Assembly: GCA_021737445.1 (NCBI GenBank)
Contig: JAIPDY010000137.1
Location: 1 to 8,431 of the forward strand
DNA length: 8,431 bases
Source of the DNA: Desulfotignum sp.
GTDB lineage: Bacteria > Desulfobacterota > Desulfobacteria > Desulfobacterales > Desulfobacteraceae
Direction of reading: 5' to 3'
This document shows positions 5,389 through 8,431 of this stretch, one piece after another; position 1 is the first letter of the stretch, and each line of letters opens with the position of its first letter. The notes under the pieces were generated by a model that worked only from the letters and a program-made list of their open reading frames with translations, ran no database searches and was not told the origin of the DNA. The position numbers were made by a program, and so were the translations under genes.

Positions 5389-5868
5389 ATGCATGAACCG
5401 GGAAAAAAACAGCTGTCAACTGGCTGCTGTATTATCTTGCTGACAGCAGCTGCCATGATTTTTGGCTGTATGGGATCTTATGGAAAACTGGTGTCCAATC
5501 CCGTCACTCTGGATCTTTACCGGCACCGCACCCTGCCGGCTGATTTGCATTATTATTATTGCGGCCGGTCCGATCTGCCTTATGCAGTGGTGGGAATAAA
5601 CAGCACATACCTGTTCAATGACCGGCTCTGGTTCAAGATAGAATCCATGGACCAGGTATATGACAAGATCAAAAAATTAAGCGATCTTCATCCAGGTGCC
5701 ACCACTATGAAGGCTGCCGATATTATGGGTCCCGGCGGGGACAGGATCGGGGTGTGGTTTTCCTTTTACCATCACACACCCGTGCAGATCGATCCACACA
5801 CCCGCCAGCTGGAAATATTCAACCCCTATGATCCCAATGAGGATGATCAGAGCCGGATCTGGAATTAA
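5389..5868 (+). CDS. Putative lipoprotein of unknown function
   Basis: I do not recognise a named family. The 159-residue protein begins with a charged stretch, then a hydrophobic segment (about 13-26, CCIILLTAAAMIFG) ending in a cysteine (C27) that could be lipidated; the lipobox IFGC has an unusual phenylalanine, so the prediction is moderate. The mature part is rich in aromatic residues: LHYYYCGRSDLPYAVVGI (about 53-70), DRLWFKIESMDQVYDKIKKL, and VWFSFYHHTPVQI. The acidic tail is NPYDPNEDDQ. Similar short envelope proteins occur in related bacteria as hypothetical proteins, as far as I can recall. GGAG (5375-5378) inside the apt end lies 10 bases before the ATG at 5389. It is probably the last gene of the SAM hydrolase-apt operon, though a role in that pathway is not suggested. 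It converges on the PilZ gene with 38 bases between the ends, where I see no clear terminator. Confidence 0.75.
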   Translation: MHEPGKKQLSTGCCIILLTAAAMIFGCMGSYGKLVSNPVTLDLYRHRTLPADLHYYYCGRSDLPYAVVGINSTYLFNDRLWFKIESMDQVYDKIKKLSDLHPGATTMKAADIMGPGGDRIGVWFSFYHHTPVQIDPHTRQLEIFNPYDPNEDDQSRIWN

Positions 5869-5906
5869 CCGGCCGGCAAACGCATTTTTTTATATTATCA
5901 TTGTTG

Positions 5907-6326
5907 CTATAATTGTTTTACAAACTGGTGAAACCGCTCTTCCTGGAACGCGCTGATGCTTTTGATTAAAATACCGATCCCGGATGGGTCCACCCGGACA
6001 ACTTCAGAAATAAAGTCAAATTCCTCTCCTGCGGGACTGATCAGGCGGACAGCAATTTTTTCGCCCTGGTTGATTTTTTTATTCGTGCTTATAAACGCCC
6101 CGACCATGGACACATCCTCTGCCATGGCAGTGATCCGCTCTTTTCCCGTGTTGATGTTGACCCGCAGGGAGACCGGTTTGCGGGTGGTTTCCCTCTCGTC
6201 GATCTGGATGATATTTTCTTTGGTTTTCCGGTTGTTTTTTTCCGATTGAATCAAGGCAAGTATTTTTTTGTCGGTCTGGGAATCTGTGTCAAAAATCTCT
6301 TTGATGATCTGTAGTTTGTCCATCAC
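5907..6326 (-). CDS. PilZ-domain c-di-GMP receptor
   Basis: A 139-residue protein with a PilZ domain at about 44-139. Both c-di-GMP binding motifs are present: RETTR (RxxxR, 45-49) and DVSMVG (DxSxxG, 71-76). The typical beta-barrel strands follow, ending in EVVRVDPSGIGILI. The N-terminal 40 residues are helical and charged (MMDKLQIIKEIFDTDSQTDK) and are not a known domain. Members switch motility, polysaccharide export or pilus systems when c-di-GMP is bound; the target here is unknown. Two ATG codons lie in tandem at 6326 and 6323; a G-rich stretch (GGGGG) six bases upstream favours the first. It is divergent from the PilM/PilN-like operon, separated by 213 bases that hold candidate promoters for both. 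A diguanylate cyclase lies about 2.5 kb away, though in a separate transcript. Confidence 0.92.
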   Translation of the reverse strand: MMDKLQIIKEIFDTDSQTDKKILALIQSEKNNRKTKENIIQIDERETTRKPVSLRVNINTGKERITAMAEDVSMVGAFISTNKKINQGEKIAVRLISPAGEEFDFISEVVRVDPSGIGILIKSISAFQEERFHQFVKQL

Positions 6327-6380
6327 TGGCCCCCGGTTAATGGATTTTGTCTGTGTTTCGCCTTAAAGCGCTTTTCTGGC

Positions 6381-6408
6381 ATGTTATATGACCCGCAGAA
6401 TATGTCAA
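6381..6408 (-). promoter_or_regulatory. Candidate sigma70-type promoter for the PilZ gene
   Basis: On the minus strand a perfect TTGACA (6408-6403) is followed after 16 bases by TAACAT (6386-6381), a 4/6 match to the -10 box. This would place the transcript start about 50 bases before the PilZ ATG. Confidence 0.4.
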
Positions 6409-6438
6409 CCATTACCATCCGGCAACCTTAGGGACGGC

Positions 6439-6477
6439 ACAATTTTTATTGACATAAAATTGTCAAATCGCTATTGA
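6439..6477 (+). promoter_or_regulatory. Candidate promoter with overlapping operator-like inverted repeats for the PilM/PilN-like operon
   Basis: A perfect -35 box TTGACA (6449-6454) is followed after 17 bases by a weak -10, TATTGA (6472-6477). Two inverted repeats overlap the -35: TTGACA-N6-TGTCAA (6449-6466), and ACAATTTT (6439-6446) with AAAATTGT (6456-6463). Such symmetry at a -35 box is typical of a dimeric regulator site, so the operon may be repressed or controlled there. The regulator is unknown. Confidence 0.4.
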
Positions 6478-6539
6478 TGACGTGACAATACACGCAAAGC
6501 AAAGAAAAAGTAAATCAACGGCCGGGAAAATATCAGAAT

Positions 6540-8192
6540 ATGCCTGACAATGAGCAAGCCGGTGAACAGCCGTCCGCCGGCGGTACCGCGGAAAAAAGTC
6601 TGAAAAACATCCAGGTCGGGGTTTTTATCTCCCCCCGTGCCCTGGCCCTGGTGATGACAGGTATCAGGCAGGCCAAATCCCCAAGAGACCTGGTTAAATG
6701 GGAATATCTGCCCCTGCCGGAAACCCTGCACCCGGACTCGGAACGGTTTGCACAGTTTCTTAAGAAAACCCTTGGCCGGTTTACCGGACGGGCGAAAAAA
6801 GCGGCCATCTGGTGTGCCATCGATCCTACCGGTTTGAAGATCAAGCATATTACCATACCGGATGTGCCAAAGAAAAAGGTTGCCGGCGCCGCTTTCTGGG
6901 GATTGAAACGGGAAACAGATTTTGATGACACCAGAGAGATTTTTGATTTTGAAATCCTGGACGATGTGGTTGAAGACGGGGTGAAAAAGAAAAAAATTCT
7001 GGTTTTCAGCGGAGCTGCCGATCATATCAAATCTCTGGAAAATATGTTTATCCAGGCAGGGTATCCTCTGACCGGTATAACAGCCCTTCCCTTTGCCCTG
7101 CACAATTTTATCCGCTCCGGCCAGGTGACACCGGAGGCACAGTTTTTTGCCATTACCCACATCTCCCAGGATAATTGTGAAATTTATTGTTATTCAAAAT
7201 CAGGCGCTCTGCTGGTGAGAAGCCTGAGAACCGGGGCATTGAATCTCATGGAAGAGCTGGATGACAACCGGGCCGCACCACAGCTTTCCCTTGACGGCGA
7301 AGAAAAACAGGAAACCCCCTCTTTGTCTGCCCAGATTCAGGAGATGTCAGAGCGGCTGGTGAGTAAAATTATCCGGACCGGTGATTACTGCGCCCAGCAT
7401 TATACCGGCAATACTCCCATTGACCATTATTATTTTCTGGGAGAAACCGATGAGTTCGCCCCGTTCATGAGCATGGCCCGGGACATGATCCCCGGCGGGG
7501 TCAGGTTTCTTGCGCCGGAACCAAAAACAGATGCCGGTATTGCCAGGCCGGAGCTGCCCGGGACGGCAGCAGCGCGCAGTGCCGTGCTGATGGCCTTTGG
7601 CATGTCTTTGTCAGCCGATGACATCACCCCCAATTTTTTATGCACCACCCGGGATAAAATCCGAACCCGATACAGCCGCAGCATCACCCGGGCGGTCTTT
7701 CTGGCCGGGTGTGTGGTGCTGCTGGCCGGTGTGGGTGTCAATATGATTGTCAGTGCCGTCCATAAAAAGGACCTGGCTGCCCTGGCCCGGCTGGATCAGG
7801 AATCGGCCCGGATCGGCAGTGATGTGTCAGCGGCAGATATCCAGTCTATCATCAGGGGATCGGAAAAAAGCATCAGCCGGGCCGGGGATTATGTTGACCG
7901 GTACCGGCCCCTGGCCGTGATCTTTGACCTGTGCCGGATCACGCCGCCCCAAATCCGGCTGACCTCTTTGGCCTATGGGGTGAAAGAGGGCAGCCAGGGC
8001 CCTGCCAGAACAATCAATATCCAGGGAAAAATCACCGGTCCCGGTACAGTCCTTGAAGCGGAACTGGCCCATTACATGCTGACATTGTCCACATCCCCGG
8101 TTTTTGGCAACATCCAGGTCACCAAGCAGCACACCGAAGTGGGGCAGTCAAAGGAACAACTGCTGTTTACGGCAACCCTGGAGGTGTTTTGA
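6540..8192 (+). CDS. GspL-like protein: PilM-type actin fold fused to membrane PilN-like domain
   Basis: A 550-residue inner-membrane platform protein. Residues about 23-370 resemble the cytoplasmic actin-like PilM domain: an opening strand NIQVGVFISPRALAL, the AIWCAIDPTGLKIKHITIPD segment (about 89-108), WGLKRETDFD, ILVFSGAADHIKSLENMF and AGYPLTGITALPFAL, and ALLVRSLRTGALNLMEEL. A single membrane helix (about 385-407, AVFLAGCVVLLAGVGVNMIV) leads to a PilN-like periplasmic domain (410-550) with a helical stalk and a ferredoxin-like fold ending in LFTATLEVF. This order, PilM plus PilN in one chain, is that of GspL in type II secretion. Such proteins link the cytoplasmic ATPase to the inner-membrane ring. 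The ATG at 6540 has only a weak ribosome site (GGGA), but no other start fits. The next gene begins inside its stop codon. Type IV pilus versus secretion use cannot be decided from this window. Confidence 0.8.
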   Translation: MPDNEQAGEQPSAGGTAEKSLKNIQVGVFISPRALALVMTGIRQAKSPRDLVKWEYLPLPETLHPDSERFAQFLKKTLGRFTGRAKKAAIWCAIDPTGLKIKHITIPDVPKKKVAGAAFWGLKRETDFDDTREIFDFEILDDVVEDGVKKKKILVFSGAADHIKSLENMFIQAGYPLTGITALPFALHNFIRSGQVTPEAQFFAITHISQDNCEIYCYSKSGALLVRSLRTGALNLMEELDDNRAAPQLSLDGEEKQETPSLSAQIQEMSERLVSKIIRTGDYCAQHYTGNTPIDHYYFLGETDEFAPFMSMARDMIPGGVRFLAPEPKTDAGIARPELPGTAAARSAVLMAFGMSLSADDITPNFLCTTRDKIRTRYSRSITRAVFLAGCVVLLAGVGVNMIVSAVHKKDLAALARLDQESARIGSDVSAADIQSIIRGSEKSISRAGDYVDRYRPLAVIFDLCRITPPQIRLTSLAYGVKEGSQGPARTINIQGKITGPGTVLEAELAHYMLTLSTSPVFGNIQVTKQHTEVGQSKEQLLFTATLEVF

Positions 8193-8431
8193 AAGCGGCG
8201 GGTGACAGGTTCCGGGGCAATGTTCCCATCAGGGCGGTTGTTTTCGGGGGGGTGTTTCTTCTTGGGGCTGCCCTTTACTGGGGTCTGGTCATCTATCCAT
8301 CCTTTCAGTCTTTGTCCCGGACCCGGCAAAAGATTGCCGAAAAAACCCAGGTACTGGAGAATCAAAAAGGACTTCTGACCGTGTATGCCAGGGCACGGCA
8401 GATGACAAGGCAGCAATATGACATGGCTCTG
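8189..8431 (+). CDS. GspM/PilO-like inner-membrane protein, N-terminal fragment (runs off right edge)
   Basis: The frame is open from a TTG at 8189 to the window edge (81 residues). A short basic N-terminus (MKAAGDRFRGNVPIR) is followed by a membrane helix (about 16-36, VVFGGVFLLGAALYWGLVIY) and then a charged helical region (QSLSRTRQKIAEKTQVLENQ), the usual layout of GspM and PilO. These partner GspL or PilN in the periplasm. No ATG or GTG fits near the start. The TTG has a strong GGAGG (8180-8184) four bases upstream and overlaps the previous stop as TTGA, so coupled translation from TTG is the best reading. The neighbour to the left is the GspL-like gene, which supports the assignment. Confidence 0.75.
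   Translation, partial: MKAAGDRFRGNVPIRAVVFGGVFLLGAALYWGLVIYPSFQSLSRTRQKIAEKTQVLENQKGLLTVYARARQMTRQQYDMAL

Noticed and set aside
4723..5394. Long minus-strand frame of 223 codons.
   Set aside because: It is antisense to apt, whose protein is unmistakable, and its own translation shows no family pattern.
5869..5906. Bidirectional terminator between the lipoprotein and PilZ genes.
   Set aside because: There is a T-run and a CCGGCCGG palindrome but no stem with a usable loop before the T-run.
6378..6395. Sigma54 promoter beginning TGGCAT.
   Set aside because: The required TGC of the -12 element is missing at the right spacing.

Overview
The window looks like chromosomal DNA of a Gram-negative, sensor-rich bacterium. 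The protein styles resemble those of the sulfate-reducing Desulfobacterales (Desulfobacterota): a PAS-linker/LuxR regulator, a CheB/CheR-PAS remnant, a PilM/PilN-like secretion or pilus platform, and PilZ and GGDEF proteins. This placement is inferred from protein style, not from a marker gene. I see no rRNA, tRNA, CRISPR array or intact transposase gene.

Left part (1-1909, all on the minus strand). From right to left there is a decayed tail of a CheB/CheR-PAS hybrid (1529-1909), an intact but short LuxR-type regulator whose ATG overlaps the stop of that remnant, a single-domain response regulator, and the N-terminus of a membrane CHASE-domain sensor running off the left edge. This is a signalling cluster that has been partly eroded.

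Middle gap (1910-2444). No convincing gene. It holds a long imperfect palindrome of about 190 bp (1951-2140) with 12-bp perfect terminal inverted repeats, plus AT-rich sequence with a small tandem heptamer repeat. The palindrome lies just upstream of the point where the CheR remnant stops being recognisable.

Central part (2445-5868). Two operons diverge from a 79-bp spacer. To the left are a CYTH-domain triphosphatase-like protein and, coupled by an ATGA overlap, a diguanylate cyclase with intact GGEEF and I-site motifs. To the right are an S-adenosylmethionine hydroxide adenosyltransferase-like enzyme, adenine phosphoribosyltransferase (apt) and a small putative lipoprotein. The first two enzymes suggest adenosine/adenine handling.

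Right part (5907-8431). A PilZ-domain protein points left. Divergent from it is a two-gene (or longer) operon: a protein joining a PilM-like cytoplasmic actin fold to a membrane-anchored PilN-like domain (the GspL architecture), followed with a 4-base overlap and a TTG start by a GspM/PilO-like protein cut by the window edge. A diguanylate cyclase, a PilZ effector and a pilus or type II secretion platform in one neighbourhood suggest c-di-GMP control of a surface apparatus, but this is inference.

The most unusual part is 1529-2140. There a CheR-PAS ghost carries three apparent one-base insertions, one of them in a 13-base G/C homopolymer; its downstream partner appears to have lost its PAS domain; and a palindromic element sits just upstream.
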